The notes beneath the pieces are model-generated. The model was not told where the DNA came from and did no database searches. It saw nothing but the letters and a program-made list of their open reading frames with translations. Below are positions 1-8,585 of a stretch of 39,129 bases of DNA, piece after piece. The DNA lies in assembly GCA_002869695.1 (NCBI GenBank), contig PKUD01000109.1, forward strand, positions 207 to 39,335, read 5' to 3'. This stretch comes from Desulfuromonas sp. Lineage in GTDB: Bacteria; Desulfobacterota; Desulfuromonadia; Desulfuromonadales; Geopsychrobacteraceae. The first letter of the stretch is position 1, and every line of letters begins with the position of its first letter. The translations under genes and the position numbers were made by a program.

Positions 1-411
1 GCCCTGCGGGACCGACTGGAGGATGTGCCGCTGCTGGCTGATCATTTCATCGCCAGGATTGCCGCCCGCGAGCGCCGATCCCCCCCCGAACTGAGCGAAA
101 AGGCCATCGCAGCCCTGCAGAGTTACCACTGGCCCGGCAATGTCCGGGAACTGGAGAACTTTATTGAGAAAACCCTGATCTTCAATCGGGGGGAGCAGAT
201 CGATATCGACACTATGCCCGGAGAGTTGCGGCGCAGTAATCGCGACTCGCTCAGGGATTTTTCGCTCAAGGCGGCCTCGCAGCGGCTGGAGCGCGAGTAC
301 ATCCAGAAGGCCCTGGCCGAGACCGGCGGCAACCGTACCCATGCGGCAAAGCTGTTGGAGATCAGCCTGCGCAGCCTGATTTATAAAATCAAGGATTACG
401 ACATCCAATAG
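1..411 (+). CDS. pilR: PilR-like sigma-54-dependent response regulator, 3' end (partial)
   Basis: The reading frame is open from base 1, so the start lies outside the window. The visible 136 residues are the end of a sigma-54-interacting AAA+ domain (the RDRLEDVPLLADHF stretch and the WPGNVRELENF motif that ends this domain in NtrC-type activators), followed by a Fis-type helix-turn-helix at the C terminus (GGNRTHAAKLLEISLRSL). Such proteins bind enhancer-like sites and activate sigma-54 promoters. The minor pilin genes that follow match the pilS-pilR-fimT-pilVWX-pilY1 order known from Pseudomonas and geobacteria, so PilR is the likely identity. The phospho-receiver domain is not visible, so another NtrC-family member cannot be excluded. 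Confidence 0.8.
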   Translation, partial: ALRDRLEDVPLLADHFIARIAARERRSPPELSEKAIAALQSYHWPGNVRELENFIEKTLIFNRGEQIDIDTMPGELRRSNRDSLRDFSLKAASQRLEREYIQKALAETGGNRTHAAKLLEISLRSLIYKIKDYDIQ

Positions 412-455
412 ACGGGAGAATTGGCACGCAAAGTGTGGCTATTTTGCGTACCTGC

Positions 456-472
456 CATGCAAAGATTGCATG
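456..472. promoter_or_regulatory. Perfect 7-bp inverted repeat, possible operator before fimT
   Basis: CATGCAA and TTGCATG are separated by AGA. The repeat lies in the 221-bp gap between pilR and fimT, about 50 bp upstream of the predicted fimT -35 element. This position suits an activator site, but no protein can be assigned. A nearby TTGGCACG (421-428) resembles the -24 half of a sigma-54 promoter, but the base pair expected at -12 reads GT instead of GC. Confidence 0.3.
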
Positions 473-524
473 TTTGCGTCTCTCCGAACCAGAAATCTAT
501 TCCATACGTACGTGATATCAGTGC

Positions 525-553
525 TTTACATTGATTCTAGCAACTGGTATGAA
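525..553 (+). promoter_or_regulatory. Predicted sigma-70 promoter of the minor pilin operon
   Basis: TTTACA (525-530) and TATGAA (548-553) are separated by 17 bp. A TGG just before the -10 gives it the extended -10 form. It lies about 80 bp upstream of fimT. This is a pattern match only. Confidence 0.4.
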
Positions 554-632
554 TTGTGCTTAATCTTTTAAATGCTGGAAAATCTCTTGAACGCTGCACT
601 CCATATAGGAGACAGCGACAGCCGGGGTTTCC

Positions 633-1232
633 ATGGAGGAACAATTGCAGTGTCTTGATTTGAAAACATGCCCGGGAGGGCAAAGGGTTGCCGGACAGAA
701 TGGTGTCACTCTGCTGGAACTGCTTGTCATAGTAGCCATTTTTGGCGTTCTGGCCTCAATCGCTTTCCTCGGTCTGGATGGCTGGCACAGGAGCCGGTTG
801 GGCGCAGCCACCGGAGCCCTGCTGGCTGACCTGCAGACGGCCCGAATGAATGCGATGACCGAAAGCAGCGATCCTGACGGTCGTGGTTTCGGCCTGCGGT
901 TCCTGGATAACCAGAGCTACAAGGTTTTTGAATTTGTTGATAATGGGGTAACGGATTTTACCTATGAAGGTGCTGCCGAAGAAGCGGGCGGCTACGAAAA
1001 TCGAGTTGGAAATGGAATTTCAATCACACTAGGGACTGCGGGAAATCCAGCTGGGGTCAGTAATACTCTTTTATATGATAAGCGTGGCATGGGACGGACC
1101 AGCAACTGGAGCTCCGTGATTCCACGTACCTATGTTGTGCGTCACTCAAGTTTAGCTCGAGCCAGATGTATCACGGTTTCGCAGGTCAGAATAAGAGAGG
1201 GAATCTGGAATGGATCATGTACGGTCAAATAG
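633..1232 (+). CDS. fimT: FimT/FimU (GspH)-like minor pilin
   Basis: Minor type IV pilin of 199 residues, predicted to be part of the priming complex that starts pilus assembly at the inner membrane. The prepilin signal is clear: a 24-residue leader ends in Gly24, followed by VTLLELLVIVAIFGVLASIA, with Glu at mature position 5 and a hydrophobic N-terminal helix. Mature residue 1 is Val, not the usual Phe. The following helix (GALLADLQTARMNAM) and the phase of conserved small residues match the GspH/FimT family. The start lacks a strong ribosome-binding site; GGAG at 608-611 is too far away, so initiation may be weak. First gene of a tight five-gene cluster; pilV follows after 19 bp. Confidence 0.85.
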   Translation: MEEQLQCLDLKTCPGGQRVAGQNGVTLLELLVIVAIFGVLASIAFLGLDGWHRSRLGAATGALLADLQTARMNAMTESSDPDGRGFGLRFLDNQSYKVFEFVDNGVTDFTYEGAAEEAGGYENRVGNGISITLGTAGNPAGVSNTLLYDKRGMGRTSNWSSVIPRTYVVRHSSLARARCITVSQVRIREGIWNGSCTVK

Positions 1233-1251
1233 TTCCAAAGAGGGTCGCGAG

Positions 1252-1677
1252 ATGATTGATAAAGTGATCACAAAACGGCAGGCAGGCTTCACCCTGATCG
1301 AAATGATGATCGCCCTGTTCATCCTGTCGGTTTCGATTCTCGCTTTAACTGCGGTCACTATTACCGCGATGAAGGCGAATCTCGAAAACGATGCGCGCAA
1401 CGTAGCTGTGAGACTGACCGGCGAGGTTGCTGAAGAGATTTATTCCATGGATTTTAGTGCCGCGAAATTAGAGCCAACGGGAGTAGGTGACGATCCTCAT
1501 GTCATGGACCCTGTTCCTGATGTGGACCTTCGTGGTGTCAAGAAAAAGTTTAATGTGACCTGGAGGGTTGCAGAAATTTCGGCAACCATGAAACGGGTTG
1601 ATATTAGTGTCAGTTATGACATCAAAGGAAAAACCTATACCAATCGGTCTGTCGTTTATCGACCCAGCGAAACCTGA
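1252..1677 (+). CDS. pilV: PilV (GspI)-like minor pilin
   Basis: Minor pilin of 141 residues. The start at 1252 is preferred over one at 1210 because AAAGAGGG (1237-1244) sits 7 bases upstream and because it avoids overlap with fimT. The leader is 12 residues and ends in Gly, followed by FTLIEMMIALFILSVSILAL, a textbook class III signal with Phe1 and Glu5. The globular part contains ENDARNVAVRLTGEVAEEIYSM, as in PilV/GspI proteins. Expected partner of the neighbouring FimT, PilW and PilX in a tip complex that carries PilY1. Confidence 0.85.
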   Translation: MIDKVITKRQAGFTLIEMMIALFILSVSILALTAVTITAMKANLENDARNVAVRLTGEVAEEIYSMDFSAAKLEPTGVGDDPHVMDPVPDVDLRGVKKKFNVTWRVAEISATMKRVDISVSYDIKGKTYTNRSVVYRPSET

Positions 1678-1697
1678 GCGGTTGTGGAGTATGTAAC

Positions 1698-2816
1698 ATG
1701 TTGAAAATTCTTTGTGATTCAAGGTTAAGCAACGCAGCAGAAGAAACCGCGGAATGCCATCTGCTCCAGAAACCATCTCAGCGGGGGTTCTCACTGGTAG
1801 AACTGCTGGTGACCACGGCCATCTTCTCGATCTTGTTGGCCGGGGTGTTCGGGGCCTATTTTTCCCAACTGAAACACTCAACCAATGAGTACACCAAGGC
1901 GGAATCGGAGATCGAGTTCACGATCGCCAAGCGGATCCTCGAACAAGATCTGATGATGGCAGGGTATGGACTCGCGGATGATTATAATGGGACAGGGTTC
2001 GATCCGCGGCCGGTGGTTTTTGTAGATGGCTCAGCCACAAACGACCCGGACGAATTGCGAATCAACGGGACAGCCTTGGGCTTGTCAAATCGAGCAAGTC
2101 AGGGCTGGAGCTATGTTGATTCAGTGGCACCGGCCAAGCCACACTTGAATTCCTGGGGTGATGTACGCGAAGACGTTGGGCATGACGATCGGATTATTCT
2201 GCTCAATGCCAGTACGAAACGGCTGATTACGGATGGGACCGAATGGTTGTTTAAATATTCGGACACTGTCCCGTCCAATATTCTGCGGGTGTCTGATGGG
2301 GGCGAATATGGCGGCGCGGATGATATCTTTAATGCCCTCGCATATGGCCTTTACAGGTCAGATACACATGATACAGGTGCTCGCCCATTTTACACTGTAC
2401 GCTATTACCTGGGTGGTGCTCCCCCGGAAATTTGTGCACCGGGGACCAGCAGCTTGCTCCGTGGGGAAAGTGTCAGCAGTGATACCCCGACAGGAGATCC
2501 GCTGGTGTCCTGTGTCCTCGATTTACAGGCTGGCTTCGGGTTAGATACGACAGACAGTGGTAATATCGACACCCTGACAGACACCCAGGCGACCCTGAAC
2601 AATTTGAGCCAGGAGCAGATGAACAAGCAGCTCAAGCGACTCAAAATGTATCTGCTGGTCCAGTCCGGCCGCCGGAACAATGATTACACTTATCCCCTCG
2701 ATAAGGTTTGGGTTGGAGAGGGGGGGATCGGGCGTGAGATAACCCTCACTGACGACCAGAGAGAGTATCACTGGCGTCTGGTGTCCCTGAGTGTGCAACC
2801 GCGAAATGTAAGGTGA
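1698..2816 (+). CDS. pilW: PilW (GspJ)-like minor pilin
   Basis: Minor pilin of 372 residues. The N terminus has an unusually long hydrophilic leader of about 30 residues ending in Gly, then FSLVELLVTTAIFSILLAGV with Glu5. A shorter leader from an internal non-ATG start cannot be ruled out. The segment IAKRILEQDLMMAGYGL is typical of PilW, where it follows the N-terminal helix. The C terminus (WRLVSLSVQPRNVR) matches the final beta strand seen in PilW proteins. The stop codon overlaps the ribosome-binding site of pilX, suggesting translational coupling. Confidence 0.85.
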   Translation: MLKILCDSRLSNAAEETAECHLLQKPSQRGFSLVELLVTTAIFSILLAGVFGAYFSQLKHSTNEYTKAESEIEFTIAKRILEQDLMMAGYGLADDYNGTGFDPRPVVFVDGSATNDPDELRINGTALGLSNRASQGWSYVDSVAPAKPHLNSWGDVREDVGHDDRIILLNASTKRLITDGTEWLFKYSDTVPSNILRVSDGGEYGGADDIFNALAYGLYRSDTHDTGARPFYTVRYYLGGAPPEICAPGTSSLLRGESVSSDTPTGDPLVSCVLDLQAGFGLDTTDSGNIDTLTDTQATLNNLSQEQMNKQLKRLKMYLLVQSGRRNNDYTYPLDKVWVGEGGIGREITLTDDQREYHWRLVSLSVQPRNVR

Positions 2817-2821
2817 TTAGG

Positions 2822-3355
2822 ATGAATATGATAAAAAACCAAAGAGGCGTGGCTCTGATAACAGCATTGCTGATGAGCCTGGTGATCATGGCGATGGTGA
2901 CCGGGACACTCTATTTCGTTACCCAGTCGACCAAGATGACTGGGGCGGGCAAGCGCTACGCAACAGCACAGGATGCCGCTGACGGGACCATCGATCTTAT
3001 GAAGGATGTGATCAACTTCACCATCTGGGGAGGGGATATTACTCAGGAGGATGGCCTGAAAGACATCATCGTTGAAAAGGTGCCAAGTAATCCCTGTCTG
3101 GCCAAGGCAGTTATTATCAATCCTGGGCTTACGTGCACTGTCGATATCACCCTGCCAGGTGAGATCGGTGATTTTAATGCGGAAGTGACACTTGAGCGCC
3201 TGTTCAGCAAGACTCTTCCTGGAGGGCGGCTGGAGTTCGCCCAGTCGGCGGGTGGTGCGCCCAGCAACGCCGTCTTCTTCCGGATTTCTACCGAGGTAAA
3301 AGGTCCCGGAAATACGACAGCTGAGAATTCAGCACTCTACCGGTGGGCCGGTTGA
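2822..3355 (+). CDS. pilX: PilX-like minor pilin lacking Glu5
   Basis: Predicted 177-residue membrane-anchored pilin-like protein. The start at 2822 follows AAGGTG (2810-2815) by 6 bases and nearly touches pilW. The short leader MNMIKNQRG is followed by VALITALLMSLVIMAMVTGT, the pattern of the PilX N-terminal domain. Position 5 of the mature protein is Thr, not Glu, as in GspK-type tip pilins that occupy the apex of the complex. The next segment (TKMTGAGKRYATAQDAADGTIDLMKD) is typical for the family, where the spread of small residues precedes an AE-type helix. Directly precedes pilY1. Confidence 0.8.
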   Translation: MNMIKNQRGVALITALLMSLVIMAMVTGTLYFVTQSTKMTGAGKRYATAQDAADGTIDLMKDVINFTIWGGDITQEDGLKDIIVEKVPSNPCLAKAVIINPGLTCTVDITLPGEIGDFNAEVTLERLFSKTLPGGRLEFAQSAGGAPSNAVFFRISTEVKGPGNTTAENSALYRWAG

Positions 3356-3385
3356 TTCACGCAATTGTTGAGCGAGGTTGATGCT

Positions 3386-6300
3386 ATGAATAATAAATTT
3401 TTGTGCCTGTTATTGCTGATGTTTTTGGTTGCGATTCCGTCGGCGGCGCTTGCCGCTATGGACTCCTACTGCAGTGCTCCACCTTATGTCACTCGGACCA
3501 TTGCTCCCAACATCATGGTTCTGATGGACAATTCTGAGGACATGCTTCAGCCGGCTTATCCGGAGCTGGAATATACGCCGAACGGGACCAAAGACAACTA
3601 TATCGGTTATTACAATCCTCAGGGTTGTTATTATTATTCGGGTGGTAAGTTTTACGAAGCCTTGAATGGCACGGATTCTTATACCGACTCCGATACCTGT
3701 CCGTCTACCGCCCCATTCCGCGGCAACCTGATGAATTGGGCGACCATGTCGAAGTATGATGTGTTGCAGAAGGTGATCGTCGGCGGTAATGCCACCTCAA
3801 AACAGGGGAATGCCCATACTCTTGTCAGCATCTCCGGGGTCTGGCCGGTCGACCCGGTGACTTTTCCCAGTACTGCTCGCTATTACAACGGCTGCGAATT
3901 CCGCATGAACAACGGCAACCTGACAATTATCGATCACCCGACTTCGGGGGGCGGGACCTGCCCTCTGCTGGTTCCATCGGCTGGGTTTGCCGTTGTCCCG
4001 AGGTTGGAAGAAGTTCAGCAAGACAGCACCTTGCATGACCTGTTGGCCGATTATGTTTCTACCGCAACGGGTTCAGGGCAGAAGTTTTTGTCCTCAGTTG
4101 GCAGTTTGTGGGAAAGCATCAATCTGGTGTCCGAAGCCTGGGCGGCGCGACCCTGTACGATTCAAACGGGCGCGTTGAACGGTAAGGAAGGCGAACCGTT
4201 TGATCTGGTTATGAGCCTGGTCAACAAGGAAGGCGGCAGCACCGCATCCTGGACAGCGCCTGTCATGCCGGCCTGGATGACTGGGCCGGCACTTGATGTG
4301 AATGCCAGCGGCGTCTTGGACGGGAAGGCCATATGGTCCAATTCTCAACCATCGGCGGGTATTTACAATTTTGAAGTGACGGCCTCCTCTGTCGATGGCT
4401 GCTCGGGAACAGATACCTACACCGGTCAGTTTGTAATTGAGGCTAACCCACCGGAGATCACTCACTATGTGTCGGATACTCTCGATTCGGGAACTGAAGG
4501 GGTCGGCTACACGTTTACCATGACTGGTCAGGGGGGGACCCCTGTTCTGAACTGGTCGATTACCAGTGGTTTTCTGCCACCGGGGCTCACGCTCAGTTCA
4601 ACCACTGGTGTCATCAGTGGGACGCCTGCCGCCGCAGGAACCTATAGTTTTTCTGTGCAGTTGGAGGACTCACTTGGCGCCATCGATACTGCAGCCCTGA
4701 AGATAATCATTGAAGAGGGTCTGGAAATTCTCACCAATGATTTGCCTGAAGCGTGGGAGGGAGAAGCCTATTATGCCCAGCTCAAAGCGATCGGCGGTAC
4801 GGTTGATTCGAGTGGCGGCTATACCTGGGCAGTGAGCGGGTTGCCGAGCAGTCTCTCTTTCAATGCCACCAGTGTGGCAATTGATGGAACGCCTGATAGT
4901 GGCACCACAGGGACCTATCCTGTTCTCATTAAAGTCGAGGATCACGCCGGTACGGTTGTCAGCAAAACCTTAAACCTGACAGTCGGAACCGATCCCGGTC
5001 ATGTTGTCATTCTTTCGGAAGCGGTCCTGCCGACGACCTACAATGGCGATTCGTTCCTGTTTGAAATTCAGGCGAACGGCGGTATGGTTTTCTCCTCCGG
5101 CGTCTATGCCGGCGGCTACAAATGGGGCGTCGGCGAGGAGCCGGGCAATCCTACCGGTTCAACTCTGCCGAGTTGGATGACGCTGGATGAATACACGGGG
5201 GTTCTGTCCGGAGTGCCGGACAACACGGTCGATACCCCTTATACCTTTGCAATCTGGGTCGAGGGTGGTGGAGGCCATGTCGATTACCAGTACTTCAAAC
5301 TGGAGTCACTGGCAAAAGCGCCGAAGACTACAGCCCTTCAGTCGCAGACCTTCGCCGTCAATGTGACCCTGATAGAAGAACCATTGACCGATTTAAACGG
5401 CAATGACATCTGGGATGATGGGGAGAGTTTTACCGATCTCAACGGTAACGGAGTCTGGGATGGTAAGGGTGGCGTGTTCCAGAAATTCTGGGATAGTACC
5501 GCCTCCAAGGCGCGCTGGGGAATGACCAGGTTTCGTGACGTGGGCAGCTCAGTCGAGGTTGATGTCGACACCTGTATCCCGGTTTCCAATGCTGCATCTT
5601 TTTATACCAATATCCAGAACGCTACGCCGGCGAGCAGCTCGCCACTGGCTAGCGGTCTTTATAGCGATATCAATTATTATAAATTTAACAGCGGCGGTTT
5701 TACCGGCTGCACGAACAGTGATCCGATCGACCATGTTCCCTGCCGGAAAAACTTCATGCTGGTGTTGACCTCGGGTTCGGACCTCTCGGGCACTGGTTTC
5801 CCAACGGACAGCACCTGCAACGAGTCGAATCCTGTGGTGCAGAACGCCTGCTACGCATACAACAATGACCTGCGTTCCGATGCTGAAGGCAAACAGAGTA
5901 TCTACACCTATATCGTTAACACCATGGGTGAAAACGATACCAACAATGCCATCCTCGAGGCAGCGTCCAACGCCGGTGGGGGGGTTGGTGGTAACCAGTA
6001 CTACGAAGCGAGCAGCGGCTCAGATATCGAGGATCAGTTGACCAAGGCGATTGAGGATATCCTTGCCCAGGCTGCTTCTGGTACGGCCGTTTCGGTTCTG
6101 ACAACGTCGTCGCGGGGAATCGGTTCTATGATGCAGGCCTACTTCCTGCCGATCCGGCAGGAAGCTGAGCGTGAGGTGCGTTGGACCGGTTATGTGCAGA
6201 ATCTCTGGATCGATCCGGACGATAACCTGCGTGAGGACAGCAACTCCGATTATCGGTTGAAACTTACGGACGACAATATCCTGCGACTTTATTTCAATGA

Positions 6301-8506
6301 ACAGACCAATGAGGCCAGAGCCGCTTTGTTTACCGATGCACAGCTGAAGGCCTGCACCGATGGCACTATGAGCGGCCAACCGACCATAAAAGACTTCAAT
6401 GCTGTCAGTTACACTTGGGAGGGGGGGAGCAGTCTGGTCGATCGAAGTCCGTCGTCGCGGAACTTGTTCACAGCAAAGAAATATATCCACGGGGAGTCGA
6501 CTCACAGCTCATATTATTCAGATACGTTAAGCAGTACTGATTTCAGCACAGCGAATTCAGAGCTGGATGCTCGCCTAGATGTCGCATCAGATGCGGCAGC
6601 AGCAGATAAGATCATTGGTTATGTGCGCGGGGAGTGCCTGGAATCGGGAGTCTCTGGTGATGCTGCCTGCGCTGATGCGACTGATTCGACATATCGCGAT
6701 CGACGCATCGACGGCAAAGTCTGGAAACTGGGTGATGTCATCAGTTCAACGCCGAAGGTGCTGGCGGGGACACCCAACAACACCTACCATATCGATTACG
6801 GAGATATAACTTATTACAATTTTGTCTCCAGCTCCGGAACGGACTTTAAAGACAGCTACGGCTATTCCTTGGCTGGAAACCAAAGTTATTCTGATCGTTC
6901 ATCTGTTGCCTTTGTTGGTGCCAATGACGGAATACTGCATGCCTTCCGGGTGGGCTATCTCAAAGACAAAGGGGTCACCGAAACTGGCGTGCTTGGTCTT
7001 TTTAAAAACTTTGTTGGTTTAGATGACTCTCTTAACGACAAGATCGGCGAAGAGGTCTGGGGTTATGTGCCGTACAATGCACTGCCTTACCTGAAATACC
7101 TGGCCGACCCCAACTACTGTCACATTTACTACAATGATCTGTCGGTTCGACTGGTGGATGCCAGCCTTGGTGATCTTTCTACGAATGATTCGGCTGACGC
7201 AAAGACAGAACAGAGTTGGAAGACTATCCTGATTGGCGGAATGCGATTCGGTGGTGCTTGCGAGGCAGGGGTGCCCAGCCCGCCTGGAACAGTCAGCAAT
7301 GTGGGCTATTCGGCCTACTATGCCATTGATGTAACAGATGCGGAACACCCAAAGCCTTTGTGGGAATTTAGTGACCCTGATATGGGTTACTCCACTGGTT
7401 TCCCCTCGGTGCTGAGAACCGGTGATCCGGGGGACAATGGGCGCTGGTACGTGGCGTTCGGTTCCGGTTCGACGACTCTGCCAAAAGGAGGCACTGACAT
7501 CGCACGCAGTAAGGATGGGTACCTTTACGTCCTCGATCTGGAGACCGGGGTTGTCGCACAGAAGATAAAGCTGGGTGTTGGAGAGATCGTCGGTGATGTA
7601 CTGACGATCGACAAGAACAAGGACTACGTGACTGAACGCCTCTATTTCGGCACGGCCTATGATTCTGCCGGAACCTGGAATGGCCGTCTCTATGGATTGA
7701 AAATCGACAATGTCGATTTGGCGACCAGCTGGACTCCAGCACCGGATGCTATTTTTGAAGGTGCGTTTCCATTTACCGCTTCACCTGATGCCGCCAGTGA
7801 TACCGCGGACAATGTCTGGGTCTATGCAGGCTCCGGGAAGTACTATAGTGATGTTGACGAGTATTACCTGGACGATCAGATATTCGTCGGTGTCAAGGAC
7901 CAGCTGACCAGTCCATCTTACCCGGTGGATGTGACCACCACCGGGATGGACGATAAGACGACTGCTCAGACCGCTGGGACGGTGACGGAAACTGAGGAGA
8001 TTTGTGGTTATAATGCTGTTGATAACAAGTTCGAACAGCAGACTGTGGTGACTAAGACCGACCGAACTTCAGGCGAGCAGACGACACCCGATATCGGCTG
8101 GTATGTGTTGCTACCAGACGGTGAACGGGTGATTTCACGGCCGTTGGCGGTCGGCGGACTGGTTGATTACCTGACCTATATCCCGAGTTCTGACGAATGT
8201 TCCTACGGAGGTGAGTCCTACCTTTATGCGGTTGGCTACACCACCGGTGAGGCGCCCAACAAGATTGCTATCCGGAGTTCTCAAACTACCGGTGGTGCGA
8301 CCAGTGGAGATGTTGATATTTCTCGAGGCATTCGTCTCGGGCCGGGTGCTCCCCCCACCGGGGAAGCAATTATTATCCCACCGCCAAAGGAAGGACAGGA
8401 TCAGTTGAAAAAGAAGATCCAGGTTGCCACCGGTGTTATCGTTGAGGCGGAAAACACGCCCGCCATTTCAGTCACCTCGGAGATGGTACACTGGTTGAAA
8501 AAGTAA
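3386..8506 (+). CDS. pilY1: PilY1-like tip adhesin with Ig-like insertion
   Basis: Large secreted pilus-tip protein of 1706 residues. ATG 3386 is chosen because GAGG (3374-3377) lies 8 bases upstream and the N terminus is then a good signal peptide (MNNKFLCLLLLMFLVAIPS to AALAA). Order of parts: start of a von Willebrand A-like fold (PNIMVLMDNSED, D48) to about residue 250; Ig-like repeats at about 255-640, including a clear putative-Ig (He_PIG) repeat with LPPGLTLSSTTGVISGTP; two acidic calcium-type loops (DLNGNDIWDDGE from residue 669, DLNGNGVWDGKG from 684); second part of the VWA region to about 900; then the PilY1 C-terminal beta-propeller (VGANDGILHAF near 1178) with another D-x-N-x-D loop (DKNKDYVTE near 1409). 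PilY1 proteins act in pilus extension, adhesion and surface sensing. Last gene of the pilus cluster. Confidence 0.9.
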   Translation: MNNKFLCLLLLMFLVAIPSAALAAMDSYCSAPPYVTRTIAPNIMVLMDNSEDMLQPAYPELEYTPNGTKDNYIGYYNPQGCYYYSGGKFYEALNGTDSYTDSDTCPSTAPFRGNLMNWATMSKYDVLQKVIVGGNATSKQGNAHTLVSISGVWPVDPVTFPSTARYYNGCEFRMNNGNLTIIDHPTSGGGTCPLLVPSAGFAVVPRLEEVQQDSTLHDLLADYVSTATGSGQKFLSSVGSLWESINLVSEAWAARPCTIQTGALNGKEGEPFDLVMSLVNKEGGSTASWTAPVMPAWMTGPALDVNASGVLDGKAIWSNSQPSAGIYNFEVTASSVDGCSGTDTYTGQFVIEANPPEITHYVSDTLDSGTEGVGYTFTMTGQGGTPVLNWSITSGFLPPGLTLSSTTGVISGTPAAAGTYSFSVQLEDSLGAIDTAALKIIIEEGLEILTNDLPEAWEGEAYYAQLKAIGGTVDSSGGYTWAVSGLPSSLSFNATSVAIDGTPDSGTTGTYPVLIKVEDHAGTVVSKTLNLTVGTDPGHVVILSEAVLPTTYNGDSFLFEIQANGGMVFSSGVYAGGYKWGVGEEPGNPTGSTLPSWMTLDEYTGVLSGVPDNTVDTPYTFAIWVEGGGGHVDYQYFKLESLAKAPKTTALQSQTFAVNVTLIEEPLTDLNGNDIWDDGESFTDLNGNGVWDGKGGVFQKFWDSTASKARWGMTRFRDVGSSVEVDVDTCIPVSNAASFYTNIQNATPASSSPLASGLYSDINYYKFNSGGFTGCTNSDPIDHVPCRKNFMLVLTSGSDLSGTGFPTDSTCNESNPVVQNACYAYNNDLRSDAEGKQSIYTYIVNTMGENDTNNAILEAASNAGGGVGGNQYYEASSGSDIEDQLTKAIEDILAQAASGTAVSVLTTSSRGIGSMMQAYFLPIRQEAEREVRWTGYVQNLWIDPDDNLREDSNSDYRLKLTDDNILRLYFNEQTNEARAALFTDAQLKACTDGTMSGQPTIKDFNAVSYTWEGGSSLVDRSPSSRNLFTAKKYIHGESTHSSYYSDTLSSTDFSTANSELDARLDVASDAAAADKIIGYVRGECLESGVSGDAACADATDSTYRDRRIDGKVWKLGDVISSTPKVLAGTPNNTYHIDYGDITYYNFVSSSGTDFKDSYGYSLAGNQSYSDRSSVAFVGANDGILHAFRVGYLKDKGVTETGVLGLFKNFVGLDDSLNDKIGEEVWGYVPYNALPYLKYLADPNYCHIYYNDLSVRLVDASLGDLSTNDSADAKTEQSWKTILIGGMRFGGACEAGVPSPPGTVSNVGYSAYYAIDVTDAEHPKPLWEFSDPDMGYSTGFPSVLRTGDPGDNGRWYVAFGSGSTTLPKGGTDIARSKDGYLYVLDLETGVVAQKIKLGVGEIVGDVLTIDKNKDYVTERLYFGTAYDSAGTWNGRLYGLKIDNVDLATSWTPAPDAIFEGAFPFTASPDAASDTADNVWVYAGSGKYYSDVDEYYLDDQIFVGVKDQLTSPSYPVDVTTTGMDDKTTAQTAGTVTETEEICGYNAVDNKFEQQTVVTKTDRTSGEQTTPDIGWYVLLPDGERVISRPLAVGGLVDYLTYIPSSDECSYGGESYLYAVGYTTGEAPNKIAIRSSQTTGGATSGDVDISRGIRLGPGAPPTGEAIIIPPPKEGQDQLKKKIQVATGVIVEAENTPAISVTSEMVHWLKK

Positions 8507-8524
8507 ACTGTTACGCAAGATCAG

Positions 8525-8563
8525 AAAAAACGGCCCGGAGCTGAATAGCTCCGGGCCGTTTTT
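8525..8563. terminator. Bidirectional terminator between pilY1 and sucD
   Basis: Perfect 12-bp GC-rich stem (8531-8542 with 8547-8558) around the loop GAAT, flanked by six A on the left and five T on the right. It can end transcripts from both converging genes. Confidence 0.92.
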
Positions 8564-8585
8564 CGTTTAGTTATGCAGAGATATT

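Noticed and set aside
421-438. Sigma-54 promoter (TTGGCACG) upstream of fimT
   Set aside because: At the required spacing the -12 element reads GT, not GC, so I list only the -24 half as a weak hint.
1210-1251. Upstream start of pilV at 1210
   Set aside because: It would overlap fimT and lacks a ribosome-binding site; ATG 1252 has one at good spacing and gives a typical 12-residue leader.
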